35,868 nucleotides of DNA from Zygnema cylindricum (lineage: Eukaryota > Streptophyta > Zygnematophyceae > Zygnematales > Zygnemataceae). Positions 1-9,740 of this stretch are shown piece after piece. The notes beneath the pieces are model-generated. The model was not told where the DNA came from and searched no databases. It saw only the letters and a list, made by a program, of their open reading frames with translations. The DNA is taken from contig JBBHKE010003476.1 of the NCBI GenBank assembly GCA_037447655.1, forward strand, positions 1 to 35,868, read 5' to 3'. Positions within the stretch are counted from its first letter, which is position 1; each line of letters begins with the position of its first letter. A program made the translations under genes and the position numbers.

Positions 1-189
1 CCTCAGCAAGATTGGCGGACGGCCAGTAGAAAGCCACGTCGGCGGCGCAGACTGTTCCGCTGGTCTCTCTCGGTCCATTCCGAACTTCTCGCCGACAGGC
101 GCGAGGCCACGTTCGATGCACGCTATAGCTGGTTTACTGGTTTTAGAGACCACACTGAATCGAGCATTTTTAGGTGTGAAGGTCGCCTG
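1..189 (+). other. Open frame at window edge, possible partial exon
   Basis: Frame 1 is open from the first base to a TGA at 187-189, giving 62 codons with no ATG required because the window starts inside it. The product is very basic and Arg-rich at first (several consecutive Arg near residues 11-17) and then mixed. I recognise no domain. The stretch is distinctly more GC-rich than the following DNA, which is the main reason to list it. It could be the end of a gene to the left or only a GC-rich chance frame. Confidence 0.2.
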
Positions 190-959
190 TGAGGGGGTCC
201 ACGTCGCCCTACACTACTTTCACTCCAATTTCGCTTTACGACGCCTCGCGCCGCGCGGCGCGTCGCAGGTATAAATATGTTTAGGGTTTTTTTCTCATTC
301 GTGTTTTTTTTATATATAAAAAAACACAACCAACAACCCTATGACCCTCAAAATCCGCGGTAAACGGGCGGTATTTTGCAAAGTGTGCAGGTCTCGACGC
401 ATTTCGCCTCGTGTATGAGTCCTGCACACCCTGCACTCCACGGGCGAGAAAACTAATAAACCTAGACTGTACTTGATTTTGCACATTTATAGCGGAGGCG
501 TGTCAAGATGTCCTACAAGATTTTGTCGTCGAACAGGGTGGCTTCGACGTGAGAAGGTACACGCCATTTGCCATATGTAAGTTTATAGCTTCACTTCCGT
601 CGTGGATCGACTCTCATTTTACAAGTGGACCAATATACGCGTCTAGTAAGCGCAAAGTGTCCTCTTGAGGACAGCCGGAGGAGACTTGCCAGGTACTGCA
701 TAGAAGGGGCGTTTGCGTCGAGAATTCAAAATCCTGTTTTATTCCTATTTTTTGTGTCTTGTTTTATCAAAAGGTCTTAGTACAGCTGTACAATTAAAGT
801 CGTCCATACGGATATTTGTAGACGCGACCCAAATCAACACAACGATTGACAGAAAATCAACATGATATCGTACTTGTTGAAAAGGACGGCTACCTTTTGA
901 ACTACCAGCATCCAATGATCGGACGGTCACGAACGAAGGATTGACGGCTGAAAACTCTT
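190..959. other. No gene recognised; GC-rich then AT-rich intergenic DNA
   Basis: Only short frames occur here and none resembles a known protein. A CG-dense patch at about 238-268 precedes a TATA-like run (tataaatat near 271) and T/A homopolymer runs. A perfect 7-bp palindromic pair (GTCCTCT/... TTGAGGAC) sits near 658-673. Nothing else can be assigned. Confidence 0.3.
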
Positions 960-1044
960 TAGTGCACGTGGCGGCTTTATCTTAATTAATTGACAAGATC
1001 GAACAACCAATATTTGACGGTCAAGAACGATTGCCAACGGAATA

Positions 1045-1230
1045 CTTTGAAAGTTACCCGTTTGTTGACGTTAGTAGAGACAAAGTTGCCCGTTTGCTGA
1101 CGTGGGCCGAAAGGAGAAAGTTACCCGTTCGGTGACGTCGGTCGGGGGACACGCTGTTTGCAGGAGCAGACGGGCGGAAAGTGGGCCTATTTAAAGGTTT
1201 TCAAACAGACGACCAAAGGTATATAAATTA
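1045..1230 (+). promoter_or_regulatory. Candidate promoter: three TGACG-containing repeats plus TATA-like motifs
   Basis: Three imperfect repeats of about 34-36 bp begin near 1049, 1082 and 1117. Each contains AAAGTT(A/G)CCCGTT followed by TGACGT or TGACG. TGACG is the core bound by CREB/TGA-type bZIP factors. They are followed by TATTTAAAGG near 1188 and TATATAAATTA at 1220-1230, which are TATA-like. The repeats and motifs are seen directly; promoter function is inferred. No convincing open reading frame follows closely, so this could also be the U3 part of a solo LTR. Confidence 0.3.
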
Positions 1231-2922
1231 TTTAAAGATTGAGAAGAGTCTTGTTAAATAAATGGAAATTCTAATTCGTCGCTAAGAAAAGGACAAATGA
1301 ATGGTTGACATGGGAGCTTGGTCACTAAAAAAAAAATAGGACTAGTGAGGACAAAGTTCCATACGAGCGCAAATCTTTCTGTTTTACATGATTCCCCCAT
1401 TTGTCTTTAGTGGTACGGTCTCGTGTATGATTGTTGAGTATCTTATAGCCGTACAAACCACCCTGGTGGAAAAAGACGTTGTTCTATAATTATTTCAAAC
1501 AAGGTTTTCAAATGACGCGTAGCCAACTTATTTCGTAGGAGCTTGACACGTGTTAATCAAAGTTTCCTGAAAAAATTGAGCTATGAGTGCACTATTAATA
1601 AATCGAACTGTCAAATGAGGGTTAACCGTCGTATTTTATAAAATTTGAACAAGCGTCAAATAAAGCAGTGTGAAAAACTGTGTCTCCTTTCTCACTACAA
1701 TTTACACAGACGTCTCTTCAAACTCAAAAAGAAGCCAATGAAGGTAGCTAACTTTAACGAGGTTGGCATTCGAAAAGGAAAAAAACAAAAGTTAGTACTT
1801 CCGCAAAGTTATAACTACTGCCGTGTATAACCCCGAATTGAATGTAATCCTACGCCTATAGTTTTCGGCCCAAAATGGCATTTGTCTTACGTGAATTGAA
1901 CATGGAATAAAAAGTAATAGCGTATCAGCGTCAACAACTATAATTGTGCAGAAATTATCATTGCAAAGAAACAAATAGTGTTATCAACTATCTTTTGGGT
2001 TCAATAACTAAAGGAGAAGTTCCATCATAAAATTTTATAGTTGTACGGCAAACAATACAAGATGCTACATTTTGAACGATGTTCTATCGCCCATAGGCTG
2101 TAATTCATGTGTTTAAAATTGAGTGGTACCACGTAAGTTAGTATCACATAATGAAAATCGTAAATGATTTTCACACCGACCAATTTTAACTTAAAAGCTT
2201 CATTTGCGTTCCATGTACATGCGTACCAAGTCATTACAGAACACAACCTTTACACTCTTTGCAGACGCCTTGTCAAACACCAACTCATTTTTTTAGGGTT
2301 TTTTTTTTTTTGCATGACGAATGAGCGTTGCCAGGAATAGTGCGTCGAGTGGGGGTTGACAAAAATAGCGCGACGAAAGTGCGTTACGAGATTACTTTTG
2401 TGATTTCGGTTATATTTTTTAATACATATATCATGTGCGTAAAATTTTGATTTCCGTTGGTTGACGTCCTGACACGTATGCCCATTATCTAACGTGTAGC
2501 GGATCAAATTTTATGTACCTCCTCGAGGTACATCACCATTTACAAAAAAAATTGAAGCGAATGCTTCGCAAATGAATATCCAACGGTCGTTGTCACCTCC
2601 TAAACCGTTGGAGAATAGTGGCAATATTCTTTATAGTCTTGTTCGCGGATAAAGACAAATTAAATGGTACGGCGTGCAATTTTGTGGTCTCCATTGACCT
2701 AGAGAATGAGCAGCCTATGTAAAGCCTCTAGGATAATATTTTCCCCTTCTACTTTCCCGCTGAATAAGAGCCGCCCAGGCACACAAATATTTTGACCACT
2801 CTCACCCCTGTGATGACAAGACTCCCCTGAGTCAAACGCAAAAAGAATCATTGAATTTGCTCCCTTAAGCAGTAAGTTACGGCTGGTCAAAGATTACCTT
2901 TATAGTTACAAGCGCTCTTAGA
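1231..2922. other. AT-rich DNA without a recognised gene
   Basis: Short frames only. Three notable inverted repeats occur: ATGTACCTC with GAGGTACAT three bases apart at about 2513-2533, GAAGC/GCTTC near 2554-2568, and CCAACGGT/ACCGTTGG near 2580-2612. A stretch near 1976 resembles stretches near 12235 and 29190 (TAGTGTTAT..., then TTTTGGGTTCA or similar), which suggests a degraded copy of a dispersed repeat. A TTTAGGG-like word followed by a T run lies near 2291. Confidence 0.3.
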
Positions 2923-2927
2923 GAGAG
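2923..2927. repeat. Target site duplication GAGAG, left copy
   Basis: GAGAG lies directly outside the left LTR terminus TGTAAC and matches the five bases directly outside the right LTR. Confidence 0.9.
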
Positions 2928-3896
2928 TGTAACAGGATCTCCTACTCTCAGAAAATCGCATTACTACAAACAATTCCAACCACACATTCCACACATTGGA
3001 AAACACACATCCACATATGACAACATTCACATAAGGATAAACTTTAAGTTAGAAGAAGCTTCTGTCCACATAACATTAGCTTGGTCTCTTGCCCTCGTGG
3101 CTCAACCCTTCTTATTAAAGTGTTTTCCACTACTCTCCACTCTTAATAATTCTATCTCTTAACTACTAAAACACTATTTAGTTAGTAAGAGATTTCAATG
3201 CAAAATGCCTTTTCTCCAATTTGGTATTAATCGCTCAGGACCAAGATCAGCCGGAATTTCCACAAACTTTTCCCAAAGGAAAAGATGTCTACTCTCCTCT
3301 TACACTTCTCCATTTATCCATCATCGCCCTGGACTCGCCAGGCCAGAGTCAAAGCTCCGTTTGAACAGGCTTTTACCTGGGCCAATCATTGATCAGCAAG
3401 GACTCGGACTGACCAATGCAAAAACGTGCGAAATCTCTTACTAACTACTTAGCACTTTATTAACCAATCAAACGCTACGTTTCACTACGTAACATTTACG
3501 TGCAAAAGCGCGCGCCAAACGAAACGCGACTTCGCACGATCATGCGTCACAAATTTCGCACGTGAAACTTCCTACGAAATTCCCTTAAGTGAAAGTGACG
3601 TTTCGTACTAAAAATTGTACGAAACGAAGTACCATGCATACTGAACGTTTCATTAGAACTTTATGAAACGTTCACGCGAAATTTCGGTACTAATTTTGAC
3701 CCTTAACCCGTTTCAATGATACCCACCTGTTATTTAGACCCCACACTGCCACCTAAGTGCACCCATAGCTATAACTTTTGAAATATAACTCCAAATCGCG
3801 TGATTCTTTCGCGAACGTCTACCAAATTTAATAATCTATAATCATAACTCCTAAATACCCTTTTATAAATTAGTTCGATCCGCTATTACTGTTACA
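2928..3896 (-). repeat. 3' LTR of the Ty3/Gypsy element
   Basis: Starts TGTAAC and ends GTTACA, a perfect 6-bp terminal inverted repeat with TG...CA ends. In the element's sense it is the 3' LTR, next to the polypurine tract. A TATA-like motif (TTATAAAAGGG in the minus sense, about 3856-3869) lies close to the sense 5' end. A perfect 11-bp hairpin (GAACGTTTCAT at 3643-3653, ATGAAACGTTC at 3663-3673) and many GAAACG/CGTTTC words occur around 3480-3690. They may be regulatory sites; this is inference. Confidence 0.95.
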
Positions 3897-3909
3897 TCAT
3901 CCCCTCCTT
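3897..3909 (-). promoter_or_regulatory. Polypurine tract of the retrotransposon
   Basis: In the minus sense the bases directly before the 3' LTR read AAGGAGGGGATGA, a purine-rich run with a single T. The polypurine tract primes plus-strand DNA synthesis and always lies immediately 5' of the 3' LTR, as here. Confidence 0.8.
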
Positions 3910-3945
3910 ATTTTTAACTGCCCTCAGTTAAAACATTTTTAATTC

Positions 3946-6900
3946 TCAAGACGGGACCTCTATATTATTGTCTCTCCAATACCTCTGTAAAAATTCAGAA
4001 TTTTTATCCTCTAGAGTCAACTCATCCTCAGGCCTCCCTAGATAATGCACTTGCCAGAATATAGTATCTCCGACCTTGAACCGTTGACCAACCCAATCTA
4101 TTACCCATCTGTGTACTTCAGGTTCTATAATTACTGAGGGATCCAATTCCAATTCTCCTTCGGTTGGTCGAAGATTCGCTGGTTTCAATTGGCTAATGTG
4201 TATCACTGGATGAATTTTTGTTGACGCCGGAAAGTGCAATTTGGCAGCAACTGACGATATCATCTCGATTACAGTAAATGGTCCAATGAACTTAGGAGCA
4301 AATTTCCCCGTAGGATCCGATTGTCCGTCGATCTTGCACCTGTAATGAGTTGTAGAAAGCCAAACCTTGTCACCTGTGCGTAACACCCAATCACCCCGTT
4401 TGCGGTTAGCATTTAATTCTTGCCTCCTTTGTGCCTCTACTAATGCATCACGGACAGTTCTCCAAACTGTTTGAATATATTCCCAAAATTCCGTTCCTGA
4501 ACCCCTATTCTCTTGTGTGATCCCTGTTATTAAGTCTAATGCTTCTCTCGGTTGGTATCCGTATGCAACTTCAAATGGTGAGAATCCTGTACTAGCATGT
4601 TTACATGAATTGTATGCAAATTCCATTAATGGCAGTTTGGATTCCCATGTGTTTTGAACTCCACTGCAAATAGTCCTAAGCATTTCTTCCAGTGTACGAT
4701 TCATCCTTTCTGTTTGTCCATCTGTCTGAGGATGGTAAGAGGTACTCATTTTTAATTCAGTACCTAAATTTTGCTGCAATTCTTTCCAAAATGCAGATGT
4801 AAATTTAGAATCCCTATCACTGACTATAGACAGGGGAACTCCATGATGTCTGACCACATTGTCAAAATATAACTTTGAAATATCTACAACTGAATGAGTA
4901 GTTTTGCAAGGGATAAATATTGCCATTTTACTGAACCTATCGACTACGACCATGATACTGTCATTCCTTTTAGATGTAGCAGGCAACCTAACAATAAAAT
5001 CCATACTGACAGATTCCCACGGTCTTTCGGGAATATCCAAAGGTTTTAAGAGACCTTTAGGTTTTTGGGTACTAGGTTTACTCTGTTGGCAAGGGACACA
5101 ACTTTCTACGTGTTTTGACACCTCTTTTGCCATCCCAGGCCAAAACAATCTACTTTGCAACCGACTAAGGGTTTTATCTCGACCTAGATGTCCTAAATGC
5201 TCATGAGCTTCCCGTAAAATTTGTTTTCTTAAGTCTCCGACTTCAGGAATGCATAATCTATCCCCAATTTGCAAATACAGTAAACCAGCCTCTAGTCTAA
5301 AGTTTTTGACATGCCTCTCATTCAATGGGTCAGAATTTCCTCCCGAAATATTTTTGCAAATCACAGCAAAATAAGGATCTTTATCATAACCATTTCTAAC
5401 AGTATCTAAAAACAATTCATCCTGAACCATAACACTTATTTCAAAACATCTACTTAAAGGATCTGCAACTACATTTGTCTTCCCAGGAATATGTTTGACA
5501 TTAAATTTGAAATATGCTAATTTTTGCATCCACCTAACCTGTCTGCCAGTCATAATCTGTGCATCACTTAATCTCTGCAAATAAGAAAGGGCTTTATTAT
5601 CACAGTGAACTGTAAATTCTTTATTATGCAAATAACATCGCCATTTCACCAATGCATGTACAATTGCAAGTAATTCTTTTTCTTGTGCTGTATAGTTCTT
5701 TTCAGCATCATTGAATTTTCTGGACTCAAAAGCAATAGGATGAAAGTGTTTGCCGACTTTTTGACTTATGACTGCACCTAGACCTTTGTCAGATGCATCT
5801 GTAGTAATCAGAACTTCAAATTCCCCAGCAGGGTCAGGATACACCAGTGTAGGAGCAGAGGTCAACTTCCCTTTTAGTTCCTCGAATGCTCTCTCTTGAT
5901 CAGCTCCCCACGCAAACGTCTCCTTTTCCCGAAGCAAATCCGTCAAAGGTGCAGCGATCATACTGAAGTTCTTTATAAATTTCCTGTAGTAAGTGGCCAA
6001 TCCCAAAAATGATCTAACTTCCGTGACATTAGTAGGTTGCTTCCAACTTTGGATTGCAGTGATTTTGGATGGATCTGTTTTAACACCTTCCCCACTAACT
6101 ATATGTCCCAAAAATAATTGTTCACTTTTAAGAAAGCTGGATTTTGACAATTTTCCGTATAATTTTCTTTCTTTTAACCTTTCTAACACTTTTCTTAAAT
6201 GAATTACATGTTGTTCTCTAGATTCACTGTAAATTAGAATATCATCAATAAACACCTGAACAAACTCATCTATGTAATCAGAAAAAGTTTGGTTCATTAA
6301 TCTTTGGTAAGTAGGCGGTGCATTCGTTAAGCCGAATGGCATTACTATCCATTCAAAATGACCCACCCTAGTCCTGAAAGCAGTTTTATCAACATCCTCA
6401 ATTCTGATTGGCACCTGATTAAAGCCACTACGCAGGTCAATCAATGAAAATACTTTAGCACCTTTTAAACGATCTATCAAATCAGAAATTAAAGGTAACG
6501 GATACTTATCCTTCACCGTAATCTTGTTCAGACTACGATAATCGACACACATTCTCAACGTTCCGTCCTTTTTTTTGACAAAGAGAACTGGTGCTCCATA
6601 CGGTGATTTGCTGGGCTGAATATGTCCTTTCTCTAAGAGTTCTTTGATCTGTTTCTTTAACTCCTCTTGCTCAAAGAAACTGTGCTTATAAATTCCTGTG
6701 ACAGGAGGATTACATCCAGGTTCAAGGTTAATAACATGTTCTACATCTCGGGAAGGTGGCCTTCCTGAGGGTAAATCATTAGGAAAAACATCTTGAAATT
6801 CAAAAATCAAATCTTTAACAGCAACATCAGATGTATTAATGTCAGTTACAAAATCATATTTTAGTTTTTCAAAAGTTTTAGTGGTGTCTGATTTAGGGAT

Positions 6901-7632
6901 GACATCAATGTTATTGTTTTCTCCCCCTCTTTCATCAGTAACTGCCTCAGTTACTAACAACAAGAAAGCATGATTTGTTTTATCTTTTAAGTGCTTTTTA
7001 AATTGTTTAGCAGATATTAAACCTTCCACTCCTAATCTGGTTATATTGTTTATATGATTCCTATGCAATTTCTTAGGAGATAATGCTTGCAAAACCTTCC
7101 AACCGTTTTCAGACTTCACTTTTAAGGTGTTAATTTCCCAATTAATTTGAGGATTATGTTCTGTTAACCAAGGCTTTCCTAGAATTAGTTCCTCACTTCC
7201 TAAATTCATTATTTCACACACAACTTTCATTTTATGACCCTGAATATCCACTTCAATTGTGTCAGTTTGTAAGTCTAATGTGGACTTATTACCATTTGCC
7301 ACTTGAACATGTAAAGGCTTTTCCCTTATGACAGTAGGAATTTTATTTTCCTCTACAAACTTATGTGAAATAAAATTATGTGTGGCACCTGAATCAACCA
7401 TTACTTTCAACGGTTTTCCTTCCACTAATGACTCGAATCTAATCAAACTATGTCTGGTGTCATCATTACTTAACTGTCCTAACATAGGTCTTTTGTTGAG
7501 AATTTCATCAGAAGGATTTTTTAAACTATGCAGTGTAGTGAGAATCATAATAAATTCAGCTATCCTAACTTTTCCATTCATTAATTTGCCCTCCAAAGTT
7601 AACTCTTTAACATGTGGATCCGGTTGACTCAA
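3946..7632 (-). CDS. pol: Pol polyprotein: protease, reverse transcriptase, RNase H, integrase, chromodomain
   Basis: 1228 codons counted from a TTG at 7632. The frame is open back to 7683, so the listed start is arbitrary and translation probably enters by -1 frameshift at 7659-7665. Aspartic protease: DSGAT at residues 80-84. Reverse transcriptase: residues about 335-510, with Asp399 and FIDD at 461-464 (the common form is YIDD or YVDD). RNase H: TDAS at 611-614, Glu651, Asp678. Integrase: zinc-binding His810, His815, Cys845, Cys848 and catalytic Asp878, Asp939, Glu975, an exact D-D(35)-E spacing. A GPY/F-type module follows (KFIGPFTV). The C-terminus resembles a chromodomain (PEDELTLE in place of the usual P-E-x-TWE), with the cage tryptophans missing. 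All catalytic residues are intact. Products act in virus-like particles in the cytoplasm and then in the nucleus for integration. Confidence 0.95.
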   Translation of the reverse strand: MSQPDPHVKELTLEGKLMNGKVRIAEFIMILTTLHSLKNPSDEILNKRPMLGQLSNDDTRHSLIRFESLVEGKPLKVMVDSGATHNFISHKFVEENKIPTVIREKPLHVQVANGNKSTLDLQTDTIEVDIQGHKMKVVCEIMNLGSEELILGKPWLTEHNPQINWEINTLKVKSENGWKVLQALSPKKLHRNHINNITRLGVEGLISAKQFKKHLKDKTNHAFLLLVTEAVTDERGGENNNIDVIPKSDTTKTFEKLKYDFVTDINTSDVAVKDLIFEFQDVFPNDLPSGRPPSRDVEHVINLEPGCNPPVTGIYKHSFFEQEELKKQIKELLEKGHIQPSKSPYGAPVLFVKKKDGTLRMCVDYRSLNKITVKDKYPLPLISDLIDRLKGAKVFSLIDLRSGFNQVPIRIEDVDKTAFRTRVGHFEWIVMPFGLTNAPPTYQRLMNQTFSDYIDEFVQVFIDDILIYSESREQHVIHLRKVLERLKERKLYGKLSKSSFLKSEQLFLGHIVSGEGVKTDPSKITAIQSWKQPTNVTEVRSFLGLATYYRKFIKNFSMIAAPLTDLLREKETFAWGADQERAFEELKGKLTSAPTLVYPDPAGEFEVLITTDASDKGLGAVISQKVGKHFHPIAFESRKFNDAEKNYTAQEKELLAIVHALVKWRCYLHNKEFTVHCDNKALSYLQRLSDAQIMTGRQVRWMQKLAYFKFNVKHIPGKTNVVADPLSRCFEISVMVQDELFLDTVRNGYDKDPYFAVICKNISGGNSDPLNERHVKNFRLEAGLLYLQIGDRLCIPEVGDLRKQILREAHEHLGHLGRDKTLSRLQSRLFWPGMAKEVSKHVESCVPCQQSKPSTQKPKGLLKPLDIPERPWESVSMDFIVRLPATSKRNDSIMVVVDRFSKMAIFIPCKTTHSVVDISKLYFDNVVRHHGVPLSIVSDRDSKFTSAFWKELQQNLGTELKMSTSYHPQTDGQTERMNRTLEEMLRTICSGVQNTWESKLPLMEFAYNSCKHASTGFSPFEVAYGYQPREALDLITGITQENRGSGTEFWEYIQTVWRTVRDALVEAQRRQELNANRKRGDWVLRTGDKVWLSTTHYRCKIDGQSDPTGKFAPKFIGPFTVIEMISSVAAKLHFPASTKIHPVIHISQLKPANLRPTEGELELDPSVIIEPEVHRWVIDWVGQRFKVGDTIFWQVHYLGRPEDELTLEDKNSEFLQRYWRDNNIEVPS

Positions 7633-7665
7633 CTGAGGACTTTCAGTTAGTCCTTTCCGTTTCCC
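7630..7665 (-). promoter_or_regulatory. Candidate -1 ribosomal frameshift signal for Gag-Pol
   Basis: In the minus sense, GGGAAAC (7665 down to 7659) is a canonical X XXY YYZ slippery heptamer. It lies in the zero frame G GGA AAC of the frame that should carry the Gag tail, and a -1 slip enters the pol frame exactly. Five bases later come GGACT and AGTCC (perfect 5-bp stem) and, interleaved, AACTGA and TCAGTT (perfect 6-bp pairing). These can form either of two hairpins or a compact pseudoknot. The connecting loops are very short, so a full pseudoknot may be strained. Zero-frame termination is a TAA a few codons after the heptamer. Confidence 0.7.
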
Positions 7666-7687
7666 ACTTCTTGGGCTTCCTGTTCAG

Positions 7688-8968
7688 CTAAGTATAATGC
7701 AATATCCTCTGGAGACCTTCATTTACTTCGGCTATTTTTAGAGAACCTTTATCTGTACAGTCTTTAGCGTAATGATCTGGACCTCCACATTTGAAACAAG
7801 TGACTTTCTTTTTGGGTTTTATGCACTCTCTACTAAAATGTCCCTCCTCTCCACAGTTATAACAGTTAATCTTTTTCAGTTGTGCACACTCAAATGCCCT
7901 ATGACCCTTTTTCTGACAAATAGTGCATGTGGGGATGGTAAGGTTAGACTTCTGGGCATTAATGTTTGGTTTAGGACTTTTAATGTACCCCCCTCTATTG
8001 TTAAATTTATTTCCTGCATTAACACTATGTCCACCCCTTTGATTTCCCCTGAAGATATTTTGCCTATTCACCAGACCAGCATTCAGACCCTCTTCAACAA
8101 ATTCCTCATCATCCCACTGTGATACTTCATTTAAATTACCCCTTACTGATCGTGTTTCCCGATTATACCCCAACTGATCCTCTAATTCCAATGACTTATC
8201 TTGTAATTCTTTCAAATTATTAAAATTTTGATGTTTTAGCTCTGATTTCAGTACAGGATTCAAATAGTTCAAGAAATGCAATTTAGCCATTTCATCAGTC
8301 AAACCTATGACATGAATACTAGATGAGTCAAATTCTACAATATAATCCTTCACAGATCCAGTCTGCTTACAATTCAACCACTTTTCTTCCATTCTGGATT
8401 TAAAAGTGACAGACAAGAAACGCGATTTGATCGCGGTTTTAAAAGTTTCCCAATCAGCATTATCAGGAATCAATTTAGACCTTCTCTGAGTATAATACCA
8501 AATTTGAGCATCGCCTTTCAGACAGCTAACTGCAAAAGAAGTATAATCATCGCGATCACAATTCCTAGATTCCAAATAATACTCCATATGAAAAATCCAA
8601 GCATCCAACTCATCAATCTTCTTACCATCAAACGATGGTGCCTCACTAATAGACAATTTCAGATCCCTTATCTTCTTAGGTCTATCATGATCATCCTCCC
8701 TAAAATTGGCATTTCTTTTACTACTTTCACCCTTTTGGTCATTAACATCATTCTTTGCCTGAATTAAATTAATGAGCTCATCCAATTTCTCATTTGAAAC
8801 ATTCCCATTTTCTTTAACAACTTTCAATTCACTTTTCAATTCGCAAATTTGTTCATCCACAGCAGCAGAATGATTATTAAATTTTTTTACCAATTTTACA
8901 GTTCGTTTCTTCAACACATTCAAAGCATTCTCCATTTCACGTTTCCATGCAGAATTTGCCATTATCAC
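7688..8968 (-). CDS. gag: Gag nucleocapsid polyprotein with three zinc knuckles
   Basis: 426 codons. Residues about 20-75 are charged and likely coiled coil. A retrotransposon Gag domain spans about 105-265, including the typical LDAWIFHMEYYL and GDAQIWYY stretches. An RG/N-rich linker follows (about 300-345). Three CX2CX4HX4C zinc knuckles lie at Cys348-Cys361, Cys369-Cys382 and Cys391-Cys404; they bind element RNA during packaging. The initiating Met is at 8966-8968, with a second in-frame ATG two codons later. The frame ends at a TAG (7688-7690) eleven residues past a conserved-looking AEVNEG. A different frame continues from 7719 as hydrophilic, Gag-like protein straight into the slippery heptamer, so the present end is probably created by a one-base deletion near 7711-7720. 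Confidence 0.93.
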   Translation of the reverse strand: MIMANSAWKREMENALNVLKKRTVKLVKKFNNHSAAVDEQICELKSELKVVKENGNVSNEKLDELINLIQAKNDVNDQKGESSKRNANFREDDHDRPKKIRDLKLSISEAPSFDGKKIDELDAWIFHMEYYLESRNCDRDDYTSFAVSCLKGDAQIWYYTQRRSKLIPDNADWETFKTAIKSRFLSVTFKSRMEEKWLNCKQTGSVKDYIVEFDSSSIHVIGLTDEMAKLHFLNYLNPVLKSELKHQNFNNLKELQDKSLELEDQLGYNRETRSVRGNLNEVSQWDDEEFVEEGLNAGLVNRQNIFRGNQRGGHSVNAGNKFNNRGGYIKSPKPNINAQKSNLTIPTCTICQKKGHRAFECAQLKKINCYNCGEEGHFSRECIKPKKKVTCFKCGGPDHYAKDCTDKGSLKIAEVNEGLQRILHYT

Positions 8969-9726
8969 ACAATTAAATCAAGCAAAAGGAAAGATAGAGT
9001 ATAATTTCCCAAAGAAATTTGCTGCAGAATTGAAGTCCTTAGATTGCTCCAATCCAAAACTTCTTCTCCTTAACAAATCCTTTGAAAAGATCAAGATCTG
9101 AGAAATTAAAAAGACATTGACAATAAGTTAGTACAAATTCAAATTTTCAATTTCCCAACATTGAAACATAAATGTAAGAATTTCCCCACCAATTTTGCAA
9201 TAGCAAAAATTGAAAGCTCTCAAAAGTAAGATTTAACCATAAATTTTGCAACAGCAAAACTGAAATCAATCAAGGTAACAATTTAGGGTTTGAAAAGTTT
9301 TGAGTCATTTCTGGACTCCTTTGCTCTTGAAGAAGTAAAGTACTCCACTTTCCTTCTCCTCCATTAGCAAATTCCCATTTCCCACTACATCAGGATCTTT
9401 TGTTCTATAATCCTCACATCCTCACCCTTCATGGCTTCAAGCCCTCCCTCTACACATGAATCATTGCTAGGAGAAGGCAAGTTTGTTTGGCCTCTAGGTA
9501 ATTGGAGTGAGCTTCGGCAGTGGCTACACTGCCCACCCCGCCTTAGTCCTTAGGACCTGAGCACGCCCCACATCTAACCAGCGGCCGCTGGCAGTGTGAT
9601 CACTCAGTTTCCCTCCAATCCCCTACCACTTCACATTGTGGTTCTACCGACACAGGTGAGAGCACCCTCACCGGTCACGGCAATCGATTTTCGGGTGAGC
9701 AAACTTCTCCCTGGTTTCTAACCAAA
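8969..9726 (-). other. Untranslated leader of the retrotransposon
   Basis: About 760 bp between the primer-binding site and the gag start. No substantial minus-strand frame is present. It probably contains the packaging signal, but no specific structure could be assigned. A GC-rich patch at about 9500-9600 (minus sense) stands out from the surrounding AT-rich leader. Confidence 0.7.
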
Positions 9727-9738
9727 GCTCTGCTACCA
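9727..9738 (-). promoter_or_regulatory. Primer-binding site, initiator tRNA-Met type
   Basis: In the minus sense TGGTAGCAGAGC lies two bases inside the 5' LTR. It is complementary to the 3' end of eukaryotic initiator tRNA-Met (…CTCTGCTACCA), the primer used by many Ty3/Gypsy and Copia elements. Position and sequence both support the call. Confidence 0.85.
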
Positions 9739-9740
9739 TA

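Noticed and set aside
4904-5206. Plus-strand frames inside gag-pol (4904, 5993, 7328, 7772, 8504)
   Set aside because: Shadows of the minus-strand retrotransposon genes.
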